From positions 248,001 to 312,000 of the forward strand of contig JBHGNT010000006.1 in assembly GCA_043228905.1 (NCBI GenBank): a stretch of 64,000 nt of DNA. Reading direction: 5' to 3'. Positions 26,901 through 40,344 of the stretch are shown one piece after another. Within the stretch, counting starts at the first letter, position 1; the number at the start of each line of letters is the position of its first letter. This stretch comes from Azolla caroliniana. Its lineage: Eukaryota > Polypodiophyta. The position numbers were made by a program, and so were the translations under genes. The notes beneath the pieces are model-generated. The model was given only the letters and a program-made list of their open reading frames with translations. It ran no database searches and was not told the origin of the DNA.

Positions 26901-29900
26901 ATTTACCTACTAGCTCCTCTCAACTAACTCCTCAAATTTGGTAATTTCGTCATGTCTCTCGACCTGAGTTTCAAAATCTTGATTTTTTAATTCTATATCA
27001 TAGCTAGCGTTGTTAGCTTCGATTCGCATCTTTGAACACAAAAATCCGATATCACACGAGCCAGGTATGAACATTTTAATTTACCTACTAGCTCTTCTCA
27101 ACTCAATCCTCAAATTCGGTAATTTCGTCATGTCTCTCGACCTGAGCATCAAAATCTTGATTTTTTAATTCCATATCATAGCTAGCGTTGTTAGCTTCGA
27201 TTCGCATGGTTGAATACAAAAATCCGATGTCACCGAGCCAGGTATGAACAATTTAATTCACCTACTAGCTCTTCTCAACTCAGTCCTCAAATTTGGTAAT
27301 TTCGTCATGTCTCTCGAGCTGAGTTTCAAAATCTTGATTTTTTAATTCTATATGATAGCTAGCGTTGTTAACTTCGATTCGCATGTTTGAACACAAAAAT
27401 CCGATATCACACGAGCCAGGTATGAACATTTTAATTTACCTACTAGCTCTTCTCAACTCAATCCTCAAATTTTGTAATTTCGTCATGTCTCTCGACCTGA
27501 GTTTCCAAATCTTGATTTTTTAATTCCATATCATAGCTAGCGTTGTTAGCTTCGATTCGCATGTTTGTACACAAATATCCGATATCACACGAGCCAGGTA
27601 TGAACATTTTTATTTACCTACTAGCTCTTCTCAACTCACTCCTCAAATTTGGTAATTTCTTCATGTCTCTCGACCTGAGTTTCAGAATCTTGATTTTTTA
27701 ATTCCATATCATAGCTAGCGTTGTTAGCTTCGATTCGAATGTTTGAACACAAAAATCCGATATCACACGAGCCAGGTATGAACATTTTAATTTACCTACT
27801 AGCTCTTCTCAACTCAATCCTCAAATTTGGTAATTTCGTCATGTCTCTCGACCTGAGTTTCAAAATCTTCATTTTTTAATTCCATATCATAGCTAGCGTT
27901 CTTAGCTTCGATTCGCATGTTTGAACACAAAAATCCGATATCACACGAGCCAGGTATGAACATTTTAATTTACCTACTAGCTCTTCTCAACTCACTCCTT
28001 AAATTTGGTAATTTCTTCATGTCTCTCGACCTGAGTTTCAGAATCTTGATTTTTAAATTCCATATCATAGCTAGCGTTGTTAGCTTCGATTCGCATATTT
28101 GTACTCAAAAATCCGATATCACACGAGCCAGGTATGAAGATTTTAATTTACATACTAGCTCCTCTCAACTCACTCCTCAAATTTGGTAATTTCGTCATGT
28201 CTCTCGACCTGAGTTTCAGAATCTTGATTTTTTAATTCTATATCATAGCTAGCGTTGTTAGCTTCGATTCGCATATTTGTACTCAAAAATCCGATATCAC
28301 ACGAGCCAGGTATGAACATTTTAATTTACCTACTAGCTCTTCTCAACTCAATCCTCAAATTTGGTAATTTCGTCATGTCTCTCGACCTGAGTTTCAAAAT
28401 CTTGATTTTTTAATTCCATATCATAGCTAGCGTTGTTAGCTTCGATTCGCATGTTTGTACACAAAAATCCGATATCACACGAGTCAAGTATGAAGATTTT
28501 AATTTACCTACTAGCTCCTGTCCACTAACTCCTCAAATTTGGTAATTTCGTCATGTCTCTCGACCTGAGTTTCAGAATCTTGATTTTTAAATTCTATATC
28601 ATAGCTAGCGTTGTTAGCTTTGATTCGCATGTTTGAATATAAAAATCCGATGTCACACGAGCCAGGTATGAACATTTTAATTTACCTACTAGCTCTTCTC
28701 AACTCAGTCCTCAAATTTGGTAATTTCGTCATGTCTCTCGACTTGAGTTTCAAAATCTTGATTTTTTAATTCCATATCATAGCTAGCGTTGTTAGCTTCG
28801 ATTCGCATGTTTGAACACAAAAATCCGATATCACACGAGCCAGGTATGAACATTTTTATTTACTCAAGGGCTCCTCTCAACTCACTCCTCAAATTTGGTA
28901 ATTTCGTCATGTCTCTCAACCTGAGTTTCAAAATCTTGATTTTTTAATTCCATATCATAGCTAGCGTTGTTAGCTTCGATTCGCATATTTGTACTCAAAA
29001 ATCCGATATCACACGACCCAGGTATGAACATTTTAATTTACCTACTAGCTCTTCTCAACTCAGTCCTCAAATTTGGTAATTTCCTCATGTCTCTCGACCT
29101 GAGTTTTAAAATCTTGATTTTTTAATTCCATATCATAGCTAGCGTTGTTAGCTTCGATTCGCATGTTTGAAACCAAAAATCCGATATCACACGAGCCAGG
29201 TATGAACATTTTTATTTACTCAAGGGCTCCTCTCAACTCACTCCTCAAATTTGGTAATTTCTTCATGTCTCTCGACCTGTGTTTCAAAATCTTGATTTTT
29301 AAATTCCATATCATAGCTAGCGTTGTTAGCTTCGATTCACATATTTGTACTCAAAAATCCGATATCACACAAGCCAGGTATGAAGATTTTAATTTACCTA
29401 CTAGCTCCTCTCAACTAACTCCTCAAATTTGGTAATTTCGTCATGTCTCTCGACCTGAGTTTCAAAATCTTGATTTTTTAATTCCATATCATAGCTAGCG
29501 TTGTTAGCTTCGATTCGCATGTTTGAACACAAAAATCCGATATCACACGAGCCAGGTATGAACATTTTTATTTACTCAAGGGCTCCTCTCAACTCACTCC
29601 TCAAATTTTGTAATTACGTCATGTCTCTCGACCTGAGTTTCAAAATCTTGATTTTTTAATTCTATATCATAGCTAGCGTTGTTAGCTTCGATTCGCATAT
29701 TTGTACTCAAAAATCCGATATCACACAAGCCAGGTATGAACATTTTAATTTACCTACTAGCTCTTCTCAACTCACTCCTCAAATTTCGTAATTACGTCAT
29801 GTCTCTCGACCTGAGTTTCAGAATCTTGATTTTTTAATTCCATATCATAGGTAGCGTTGTTAGCTTCGATTCGCATGTTTGAACACAAAAATCCGATATC

Positions 29901-29994
29901 ACACGAGCCAGGTATGAACATTTTAATTTACCTACTAGCTCTTCTCAACTCAATCCTCAAATTTGGTAATTTCGTCATGTCTCTCGACCTGAGT
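24000..29994 (+). repeat. About 34-monomer block, upstream copy
   Basis: This 6.0-kb block recurs at 45712-51706, offset 21712 bp (122 x 178 minus 4). The minus 4 equals the four one-base losses lying between corresponding points. Shared rare marks include aatttactcaaggg near 24230, the ttctattcc allele, cgcacgagcc near 25451, cattattctc at 25883, gatgtcaccgagc near 27228, cgattcgaatg near 27731, gagtcaagta near 28482 and ataggtagcg near 29850. Only about ten base differences from the copy were noticed. Confidence 0.9.
27177..27353 (+). repeat. 177-bp monomer with gtcaccgag
   Basis: The a is lost from gtcacacgag. The same lesion recurs at 34829-35005, 40168-40344 and 48889-49065, each time in a gaatac/gatgtc unit with acaatttaattc, so all four probably descend from one event. 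Confidence 0.9.
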
Positions 29995-30949
29995 GTCAAA
30001 ATCTTGATTTTTTAATTCCATATCATAGCTAGCGTTGTTAGCTTCGATTCGCATGTTTGTACACAAAAATCCGATATCACACGAGCCAAGTATGAAGATT
30101 TTAATTTACCTACTAGCTCATGTCAACTAACTCCTCAAATTTGGTAATTTCGTCATGTCTCTCGACCTGAGTTTCAGAATCTTGATTTTTAAATTCTATA
30201 TCATAGCTAGCGTTGTTAGCTTTGATTCGCATGTTTGAATATAAAAATCCGATGTCACACGAGCCAGGTATGAACATTTTAATTTACCTACTAGCTCTTC
30301 TCAACTCAGTCCTCAAATTTGGTAATTTCGTCATGTCTCTCGACTTGAGTTTCAAAATCTTGATATTTTAATTCCATATCATAGCTAGCGTTGTTAGCTT
30401 CGATTCGCATGTTTGAACACAAAAATCCGATATCACACGAGCCAGGTATGAACATTTTTATTTACCTACTAGCTCTTCTCAACTCAGTCCTCAAATTTGG
30501 TAATTTCGTCATGTCTCTCGACCTGAGTTTCAAAATCTTGATTTTTTAATTCTATATGATAGCTAGCGTTGTTAGCTTCGATTCGCATGTTTGTACACAA
30601 AAATCCGATGTCACACGAACCAGGTATGAACATTTTTATTTACCTACTAGCTCTTCTCAACTCACTCCTCAAATTTGGTAATTTCTTCATGTCTCTCGAC
30701 CTGAGTTTCAAAATCTTGATTTTTTAATTCCATATCATAGCTAGCGTTGTTAGCTTCGATTCGCATGTTTGAACACAAAAATCCGATAGGAAGCGAGCCA
30801 GGTATGAACATTTTTATTTACTCAAGGGCTCCTCTCAACTCACTCCTCAAATTTTGTAATTACGTCATGTCTCTCGACTTGAGTTTCAAAATCTTGATTT
30901 TTTAATTCCATATCATAGCTAGCGTTGTTAGCTTCGATTCGCATATTTG

Positions 30950-32730
30950 TACTCAAAAATCCGATATCACACGACCCAGGTATGAACATTTTAATTTACC
31001 TACTAGCTCTTCTCAACTCAGTCCTCAAATTTGGTAATTTCGTCATGTCTCTCGACCTGAGTTTCAAAATCTTGATTTTTTAATTCCATATCATAGCTAG
31101 CGTTGTTAGCTTCGATTCGCATGTTTGAACACAAAAATCCGATAGCAAGCGAGCCAGGTATGAACATTTTTATTTACTCAAGGGCTCCTCTCAACTCACT
31201 CCTCAAATTTTGTAATTATGTCATGTCTCTCGACCTGAGTTTCAAAATCTTGATTTTTTAATTCCATATCATAGCTAGCGTTGTTAGCTTCGATTCGCAT
31301 GTTTGAACACAAAAATCCGATATCACACGAGCCAGGTATGAACATTTTTATTTACTCAAGGGCTGCTCTCAACTCACTCCTCAAATTTTGTAATTACGTC
31401 ATGTCTCTCGACCTGAGTTTCAAAATCTTGATTTTTTAATTCCATATCATAGCTAGCGTTGTTAGCTTCGATTCGCATATTTGTACTCAAAAATCCGATG
31501 TCACACGAACCAGGTATGAACATTTTAATTTACCTACTAGCTCTTCTCAACTCACTCCTCAAATTTGGTAATTTCGTCATGTCTGTCGACCTGAGTTTCA
31601 AAATCTTGATTTTTTAATTCTATATGATAGCTAGCGTTGTTAGCTTCGATTCGCATGTTTGTACTCAAAAATCCGATGTCACACGAACCAGGTATGAACA
31701 TTTTTATTTACCTACTAGCTCTTCTCAACTCACTCCTCAAATTTGGTAATTTCTTCATGTCTCTCGACCTGAGTTTCAAAATCTTGATTTTTTAATTCCA
31801 TATCATAGCTAGCGTTGTTAGCTTCGATTCGCATGTTTGAACACAAAAATCCGATAGCAAGCGAGCCAGGTATGAACATTTTTATTTACTCAAGGGCTCC
31901 TCTCAACTCACTCCTCAAATTTTGTAATTACGTCATGTCTCTCGACCTGAGTTTCAAAATCTTGATTTTTTAATTCCATATCATAGCTAGCGTTGTTAGC
32001 TTCGATTCGCATATTTGTACTCAAAAATCCGATATCACACGACCCAGGTATGAACATTTTAATTTACCTACTAGCTCTTCTCAACTCAGTCCTCAAATTT
32101 GGTAATTTCGTCATGTCTCTCGACCTGAGTTTCAAAATCTTGATTTTTTAATTCTATATGATAGCTAGCGTTGTTAGCTTCGATTCGCATGTTTGTACAC
32201 AAAAATCCGATGTCACACGAACCAGGTATGAACATTTTTATTTACCTACTAGCTCTTCTCAACTCACTCCTCAAATTTGGTAATTTCTTCATGTCTCTCG
32301 ACCTGAGTTTCAAAATCTTGATTTTTTAATTCCATATCATAGCTAGCGTTGTTAGCTTCGATTCGCATGTTTGAACACAAAAATCCGATAGCAAGCGAGC
32401 CAGGTATGAACATTTTTATTTACTCAAGGGCTCCTCTCAACTCACTCCTCAAATTTTGTAATTACGTCATGTCTCTCGACCTGAGTTTCAAAATCTTGAT
32501 TTTTTAATTCCATATCATAGCTAGCGTTGTTAGCTTCGATTCGCATGTTTGAACACAAAAATCCGATATCACACGAGCCAGGTATCAACATTTTTATTTA
32601 CTCAAGGGCTCCTCTCAACTCACTCCTCAAATTTGGTAATTACGTCATGTCTCTCGAGCTGAGTTTCAAAATCTTGATTTTTAAATTCCATATCATAGCT
32701 AGCGTTGTTAGCTTCGATTCGCATGTTTGA
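30950..32730 (+). repeat. Segment carrying the gatagcaagcg allele, upstream set
   Basis: Units here carry gatagcaagcg in place of gatatcacacg, a change of three bases within five, at 31141, 31853 and 32387, with a gataggaagcg relative at 30785. The series recurs at about 56220-58180 (offset 25450, or 25272 before one extra monomer). Both sets also share gtctgtcgac (31581, 57031) and ggtatcaac (32581, 58031). Confidence 0.82.
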
Positions 32731-33219
32731 ATACAAAAATCCGATGTCACACGAGCCAGGTATGAACATTTTTATTTACTCAAGGGCTCTTCTCAACTCA
32801 CTCCTCAAATTTTGTAATTACGTCATGTCTCTCGACCTGAGTTTCAAAATCTTGATTTTTTAATTCCATATCATAGCTAGCGTTGTTAGCTTCGATTCGC
32901 ATATTTGTACTCAAAAATCCGATATCACACGAGCCAGGTATGAACATTTTAATTTACCTACTAGCTCTTCTCAACTCACTCCTCAAATTTCGTAATTACG
33001 TCATGTCTCTCGACCTGAGTTTCAGAATCTTGATTTTTTAATTCCATATCATAGCTAGCGTTGTTAGCTTCGATTCGCATGGTTGAACACAAAAATCCGA
33101 TATCACACGAGCCAGGTATGAACATTTTAATTTACCTACTAGCTCTTCTCAACTCAATCCTCAAATTTGGTAATTTCGTCATGTCTCTCGACCTGAGTTT
33201 CAAAATCTTGATTTTTTAA

Positions 33220-34190
33220 TTCCATATCATAGCTAGCGTTCTTAGCTTCGATTCGCATGTTTGAACACAAAAATCCGATATCACACGAGCCAGGTATGAA
33301 CATTTTAATTTACCTACTAGCTCTTCTCAACTCACTCCTCAAATTTGGTAATTTCTTCATGTCTCTCGACCTGAGTTTCAGAATCTTGATTTTTAAATTC
33401 CATATCATAGCTAGCGTTGTTAGCTTCGATTCGCATATTTGTACTCAAAAATCCGATATCACACGAGCCAGGTATGAAGATTTTAATTTACATACTAGCT
33501 CCTCTCAACTCACTCCTCAAATTTGGTAATTTCGTCATGTCTCTCGACCTGAGTTTCAGAATCTTGATTTTTTAATTCTATATCATAGCTAGCGTTGTTA
33601 GCTTCGATTCGCATATTTGTACTCAAAAATCCGATATCACACGAGCCAGGTATGAACATTTTAATTTACCTACTAGCTCTTCTCAACTCAATCCTCAAAT
33701 TTGGTAATTTCGTCATGTCTCTCGACCTGAGTTTCAAAATCTTGATTTTTTAATTCCATATTATAGCTAGCGTTGTTAGCTTCGTTTCGCATGTTTGTAC
33801 ACAAAAATCCGATATCACACGAGCCAGGTATGAACATTTTAATTTACCTACTAGGTCTTCTCAACTCACTCCTCAAATTTGGTAATTTCTTCATGTCTCT
33901 CGACCTGAGTTTCAGAATCTTGATTTTTTAATTCCATATCATAGCTAGCGTTGTTAGCTTCGATTCGCATGTTTGAACACAAAAATCCGATATAACACGA
34001 GCCAGGTATGAACATTTTAATTTACCTACTAGCTCTTCTCAACTCACTCCTCAAATTTGGTAATTTCTTCATGTCTCTCGACCTGAGTTTCAGAATCTTG
34101 ATTTTTAAATTCCATATCATAGCTAGCGTTGTTAGCTTCGATTCGCATATTTGTACTCAAAATCCGATATCACACGAGCTAGGTATGAAG
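33220..34190 (+). repeat. Segment present three times, first copy
   Basis: It recurs at 53864-54834 (offset 20644) and 58848-59818 (a further 4984). Shared order: gcgttcttagc unit with cagaatc and tttttaaattcc, gaagat unit with acatactag, a unit ending in attatagc, cgtttcgcatg with ctaggtctt, and gatataacacg. This copy alone has a one-base loss in tactcaaaatcc near 34159. Confidence 0.8.
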
Positions 34191-34294
34191 ATTTTAATTT
34201 ACCTACTAGCTCTTCTCAACTCAATCCTCAAATTTGGTAATTTCGTCATGTCTCTCGACCTGAGTTTCAAAATCTTGATTTTTTAATTCCATAT
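34118..34294 (+). repeat. 177-bp monomer with short A run
   Basis: The sequence reads tactcaaaatccg where the norm is tactcaaaaatccg. It is private to this copy: the related segments at 54.8 and 59.8 kb keep five a. Confidence 0.85.
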
Positions 34295-34828
34295 CATAGC
34301 TAGCGTTGTTAGCTTCGATTCGCATGTTTGAACACAAAAATCCGATATCACACGAGCCAGGTATGAAGATTTTAATTTACATACTAGCTCCTCTCAACTC
34401 ACTCCTCAAATTTGGTAATTTCGTCATGTCTCTCGACCTGAGTTTCAAAATCTTGATTTTTTAATTCCATATCATAGCTAGCGTTGTTAGCTTCGATTCG
34501 CATGTTTGAACACAAAAATCCGATATCACACGAGCCAGGTATGAACATTTTAATTTACCTACTAGCTCTTCTCAACTCACTCCTCAAATTTGGTAATTTC
34601 GTCATGTCTCTCGACCTGAGTTTCAGAATCTTGATTTTTTAATTCCATATCATAGCTAGCGTTGTTAGCTTCGATTCGCATGTTTGAACACAAAAATCCG
34701 ATATCACACGAGCCAGGTATGAACATTTTAATTTACCTACTAGCTCTTCTCAACTCACTCCTCAAATTTGGTAATTTCGTCATGTCTCTCGACCTGAGTG
34801 TCAAAATCTTGATTTTTTAATTCCATAT

Positions 34829-35005
34829 CATAGCTAGCGTTGTTAGCTTCGATTCGCATGTTTGAATACAAAAATCCGATGTCACCGAGCCAGGTATGAA
34901 CAATTTAATTCACCTACTAGCTCTTCTCAACTCAGTCCTCAAAGTTGGTAATTTCTTCATGTCTCTCGACCTGAGTTTCAGAATCTTGATTTTTTAATTC
35001 TATAT
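34829..35005 (+). repeat. 177-bp monomer with gtcaccgag, second locus
   Basis: Same lesion as 27177-27353. It lies in the first 5339-bp unit and also has caaagttggt near 34940. Confidence 0.9.
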
Positions 35006-36963
35006 GATAGCTAGCGTTGTTAACTTCGATTCGCATGTTTGAACACAAAAATCCGATATCACACGAGCCAGGTATGAACATTTTAATTTACCTACTAGCT
35101 CTTCTCCACTCAATCCTCAAATTTGGTAATTTCGTCATGTCTCTCGACCTGAGTTTCAAAATCTTGATTTTTTAATTCCATATCATAGCTAGCGTTGTTA
35201 GCTTCGATTCGCATGTTTGTACACAAATATCCGATATCACACGAGCCAGGTATAAACATTTTTATTTACCTACTAGCTCTTCTCAACTCACTCCTCAAAT
35301 TTGGTAATTACGTCATGTCTCTCGAGCTGAGTTTCAAAATCTTGATTTTTAAATTCCATATCATAGCTAGCGTTGTTAGCTTCGATTCGCATATTTGTAC
35401 TCAAAAATCCGATATCACACGAGCCAGGTATGAAGATTTTAATTTACCTACTAGCTCCTCTCAACTAACTCCTCAAATTTGGTAATTTCGTCATGTCTCT
35501 CGACCTGAGTTTCAGAATCTTGATTTTTTAATTCTATATCATAGCTAGCGTTGTTAGCTTCGATTCGCATGTTTGAACACAAAAATCCGATATCACACGA
35601 GCCAGGTATGAACATTTTAATTTACCTACTAGCTCTTCTCAACTCAATCCTCAAATTTGGTAATTTCGTCATGTCTCTCGACCTGAGTTTCAAAATCTTG
35701 ATTTTTTAATTCCATATCATAGCTAGCGTTGTTAGCTTCGATTCGCATGTTTGAACACAAAAATCCGATATCACATGAGCCAGGTAGGAACATTTTTATT
35801 TACTCAAGGGCTCCTCTCAACTCACTCCTCAAATTTGGTAATTTCTTCAGGTCTCTCGACCTGAGTTTCAAAATCTTGATTTTTAAATTCCATATCATAG
35901 CTAGCGTTGTTAGCTTCGATTCGCATGTTTGAACACAAAAATCCGATATCACACGAGCCAGGTATGAACATTTTAATTTACCTACTAGCTCTTCTCAACT
36001 CAATCCTCAAATTTGATAATTTCGTCATGTCTCTCGACCTGAGCTTCAAAATCTTGATTTTTTAATTCCATATCATAGATAGCGTTGTTAGCTTCGATTC
36101 GCATGTTTGAATACAAAAATCCGATATCACACGAGCCAAGTATGAACATTTTTATTTACTCAAGGGCTCCTCTCAACTCACTCCTCAAATTTGGTAATTA
36201 CGTCATGTCTCTCGACCTGAGTTTCAAAATCTTGATTTTTTAATTCCATATCATAGCTAGCGTTGTTAGCTTCGATTCGCATATTTGTACTCAAAAATCC
36301 GATATCACACGACCCAGGTATGAACATTTTAATTTACCTACTAGCTCTTGTCAACTCAGTCCTCAAATTTGGTAATTTCCTCATGTCTCTCGACCTGAGT
36401 TTTAAAATCTTGATTTTTTAATTCTATATAATAGCTAGCGTTGTTAGCTTCGATTCGCATGTTTGTACACAAAAATCCGATGTCACACGAACCAGGTATG
36501 AACATTTTTATTTACCTACTAGCTCTTCTCAACTCACTCCTCAAATTTGGTAATTTCTTCATGTCTCTCGACCTGAGTTTCAAAATCTTGATTTTTTAAT
36601 TCCATATCATAGCTAGCGTTCTTAGCTTCGATTCGCATGTTTGAACCCAAAAATCCGATATCACACGAGCCAGGTATGAACATTTTTATTTACTCAAGGG
36701 CTCCTCTCAACTCACTCCTCAAATTTGGTAATTTCTTCATGTCTCTCGACCTGAGTTTCAAAATCTTGATTTTTAAATTCCATATCATAGCTAGCGTTGT
36801 TAGCTTCGATTCACATATTTGTACTCAAAAATCCAATATCACACAAGCCAGGTATGAAGATTTTAATTTACCTACTAGCTCCTCTCAACTAACTCCTCAA
36901 ATTTGGTAATTTCGTCATGTCTCTCGACCTCAGTTTCAAAGTCTTGATTTTTTAATTCTATAT

Positions 36964-37141
36964 GATGGCTACTGTTGTTAGCTTCGATTCGCATGTTTGT
37001 ACTCAAAAATCCGATATCACACGAGCCAGGTATGAACATTTTAAGTTACTCAAGGGCTCCTCTCAACTCAGTCCTCAAATTTGGTAATTTTGTCATGTTT
37101 TTCGACCTGAATTTCAAAATCTTGATTTTTTAATTCTATAT
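36964..37141 (+). repeat. Most diverged monomer
   Basis: The unit starts gatggctactg in place of gatagctagcg, losing the NheI site. It also has aagttactcaaggg and ttttgtcatgtttttcg, and the sequence just before it has caaagtcttg. The copy at 42303-42480 keeps all of these, so the divergence is older than the 5339-bp duplication. Confidence 0.88.
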
Positions 37142-37772
37142 GATAGCTAGCGTTGTTAGCTTCGATTCGCATGTTTGTACACAAAAATCCGATGTCACAC
37201 GAACCAGGTATGAACATTTTTATTTACCTACTAGCTCTTCTCAACTCACTCCTCAAATTTGGTAATTTCTTCATGTCTCTCGACCTGAGTTTCAAAATCT
37301 TGATTTTTTAATTCCATATCATAGCTAGCGTTGTTAGCTTCGATTCGCATGTTTGTACACAAATATCCGATATCACACGAGCCAGTTATGAACATTTTTA
37401 TTTACCTACTAGCTCTTCTCAACTCACTCCTCAAATTTGGTAATTACGTCATGTCTCTCGAGCTGAGTTTCAAAATCTTGATTTTTAAATTCCATATCAT
37501 AGCTAGCGTTGTTAGCTTCGATTCGCATATTTGTACTCAAAAATCTGATATCACACGAGCCAGGTATGAAGATTTTAATTTACCTACTAGCTCCTCTCAA
37601 CTAACTCCTCAAATTTGGTAATTTCGTCATGTCTCTCGACCTGAGTTTCAGAATCTTGATTTTTTAATTCTATATCATAGCTAGCGTTGTTAGCTTCGAT
37701 TCGCATGTTTGAACACAAAAATCCGATATCACACGAGCCAGGTATGAACATTTTAATTTACCTACTAGCTCT

Positions 37773-40116
37773 TCTCAACTCAATCCTCAAATTTGGTAAT
37801 TTCGTCATGTCTCTCGACCTGAGTTTCAAAATCTTGATTTTTTAATTCCATATCATAGCTAGCGTTGTTAGCTTCGATTCGCATGTTTGAACACAAAAAT
37901 CCGATATCACACGAGCCAGGTATGAACATTTTTATTTACTCAAGGGCTCCTCTCAACTCACTCCTCAAATTTGGTAATTTCTTCATGTCTCTCGACCTGA
38001 GTTTCAAAATCTTGATTTTTAAATTCCATATCATAGCTAGCGTTGTTAGCTTCGATTCGCATGTTTGAACACAAAAATCCGATATCACACGAGCCAGGTA
38101 TGAACATTTTAATTTACCTACTAGCTCTTCTCAACTCAATCCTCAAATTTGGTAATTTCGTCATGTCTCTCGACCTGAGTTTCAAAATCTTGATTTTTTA
38201 ATTCCATATCATAGCTAGCGTTGTTAGCTTCGATTCGCATGTTTGAACACAAAAATCCGATATCACACGAGCCAGGTATGAACATTTTAATTTACTCAAG
38301 GGCTCCTCTCAACTCACTCCTCAAATTTTGTAATTACGTCATGTCTCTCGACCTGAGTTTTAAAATCTTGATTTTTTAATTACATATCATAGCTAGCGGT
38401 GTTAGCTTCGATTCGCATATTTGTACTCAAAAATCCGATATCACACGACCCAGGTATGAACATTTTAATTTACCTACTAGCTCTTCTCAACTCAGTCCTC
38501 AAATTTGGTAATTTCGTCATGTCTCTCGACCTGAGTTTCAAAATCTTGATTTTTTAATTCTATATGATAGCTAGCGTTGTTAGCTTCGATTCGCATGTTT
38601 GTACACAAAAATCCGATGTCACACGAACCAGGTATGAACATTTTTATTTACCTACTAGCTCTTCTCAACTCACTCCTCAAATTTGATAATTTCGTCATGT
38701 CTCTCGACCTGAGTTTCAAAATCTTGATTTTTCTATTCCATATCATAGCTAGCGTTGTTAGCTTCGATTCGCATGTTTGTACACAAAAATCCGATATCAC
38801 ACGAGCCAGGTATGAACATTTTTATTTACTCAAGGGCTCCTCTCAACTCACTCCTCAAATTTGGTAATTTCTTCATGTCTCTCGACCTGAGTTTCAAAAT
38901 CTTGATTTTTAAATTCCATATCATAGCTAGCGTTGTTAGCTTCGATTCGCATGTTTGAACACAAAAATCCGATATCACACGAGCCAGGTATGAACATTTT
39001 AATTTACCTACTAGCTCTTCTCAACTCAATCCTCAAATTTGGTAATTTCGTCATGTCTCTCGACCTGAGTTTCAAAATCTTGATTTTTTAATTCCATATC
39101 ATAGCTAGCGTTGTTAGCTTCGATTCGCATGTTTGTACACAAAAATCCGATATCACACGAGCCAGGTATGAACATTTTTATTTACCTACCAGCTCTTGTC
39201 AACTCACTCCTCAAATTTGGTAATTACGTCATGTCTCTCGAGCTTAGTTTCAAAATCTTGATTTTTTAATTCCATATCATAGCTAGCGTTGTTAGCTTCG
39301 ATTCGCATATTTGTACTCAAAAATCCGATATCACACGAGCCAGGTATGAACATTTTAATTTACCTACTAGCTCTTCTCAACTCAATCCTCAAATTTGATA
39401 ATTTCGTCATGTCTCTCGACCTGAGTTTCAAAATCTTGATTTTTTAATTCCATATCATAGCTAGCGTTGTTAGCTTCGATTCGCATGTTTGAACACGAAA
39501 ATCCGATATCGCACGAGCCAGGTATGAACATTTTAATTTACCTACTAGCTCTTCTCAACTCACTCCTCAAATTTGGTAATTTCTTCATGTCTCTCGACCT
39601 GAGTTTCAAAATCTTGATTTTTCTATTCCATATCATAGCTAGCGTTGTAAGCTTCGATTCGCATGTTTGAATACAAAAATCCGATGTCACACGAGCCAGG
39701 TATGAACATTTTAATTTACCTACTAGATCTTCTCAACTCAATCCTCAAATTTGATAATTTCGTCATGTCTCTCGACCTGAGTTTCAAAATCTTGATTTTT
39801 CTATTCCATATTATAGCTAGCGTTGTTAGCTTCGATTCGCATGTTTGTACACAAAAATCTGATATCACACGAGCCAGGTATGAACATTTTAATTTACCTA
39901 CTAGCTCTTCTCAACTCACTCCTCAAATTTGGTAATTTCTTCATTATTCTCGACCTGAGTTTCAGAATCTTGATTTTTTAATTCCATATCATAGCTAGCG
40001 TTGTTAGCTTCGATTCGCATGTTTGAACACAAAAATCCGATATCACACGAGCCAGGTATGAACATTTTAATTTACCTACTAGCTCTTCTCAACTCACTCC
40101 TCAAATTTGGTAATTT
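37773..40116 (+). repeat. 13-monomer block related to 23714-26057
   Basis: It lies inside and just past the first 5339-bp unit, and matches 23714-26057 at offset 14059 (79 x 178 minus 3). Further copies start near 43112 (inside the second 5339-bp unit) and near 45712. All four carry aatttactcaaggg, the acatatcatagctagcgg junction, ttctattcc and the cattattctc allele. Bases 38834-39074 do not match the 24-kb copy. Confidence 0.85.
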
Positions 40117-40167
40117 CGTCATGTCTCTCGACCTGAGTGTCAAAATCTTGATTTTTTAATTCCATAT

Positions 40168-40344
40168 CATAGCTAGCGTTGTTAGCTTCGATTCGCATGT
40201 TTGAATACAAAAATCCGATGTCACCGAGCCAGGTATGAACAATTTAATTCACCTACTAGCTCTTCTCAACTCAGTCCTCAAAGTTGGTAATTTCTTCATG
40301 TCTCTCGACCTGAGTTTCAGAATCTTGATTTTTTAATTCTATAT
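40168..40344 (+). repeat. 177-bp monomer with gtcaccgag, tandem copy
   Basis: Copy of 34829-35005 at +5339, including caaagttggt. Confidence 0.9.

Larger units (their letters stand above)
34612..39950 (+). repeat. 30-monomer (5339-bp) tandem duplication, first unit
   Basis: This unit of 5339 bp (30 x 178 minus 1) is followed directly by a second copy. The shared one-base loss in gatgtcaccgagc near 34884 accounts for the minus 1. The left edge lies where gtcatgtctc of this unit meets cattattctc in the sequence before the copy. Three base differences from the second copy were seen: gacctgaattt at 37106 (gacctgagttt in the copy), and two private changes in the copy at about 42979 and 45107. Confidence 0.93.
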
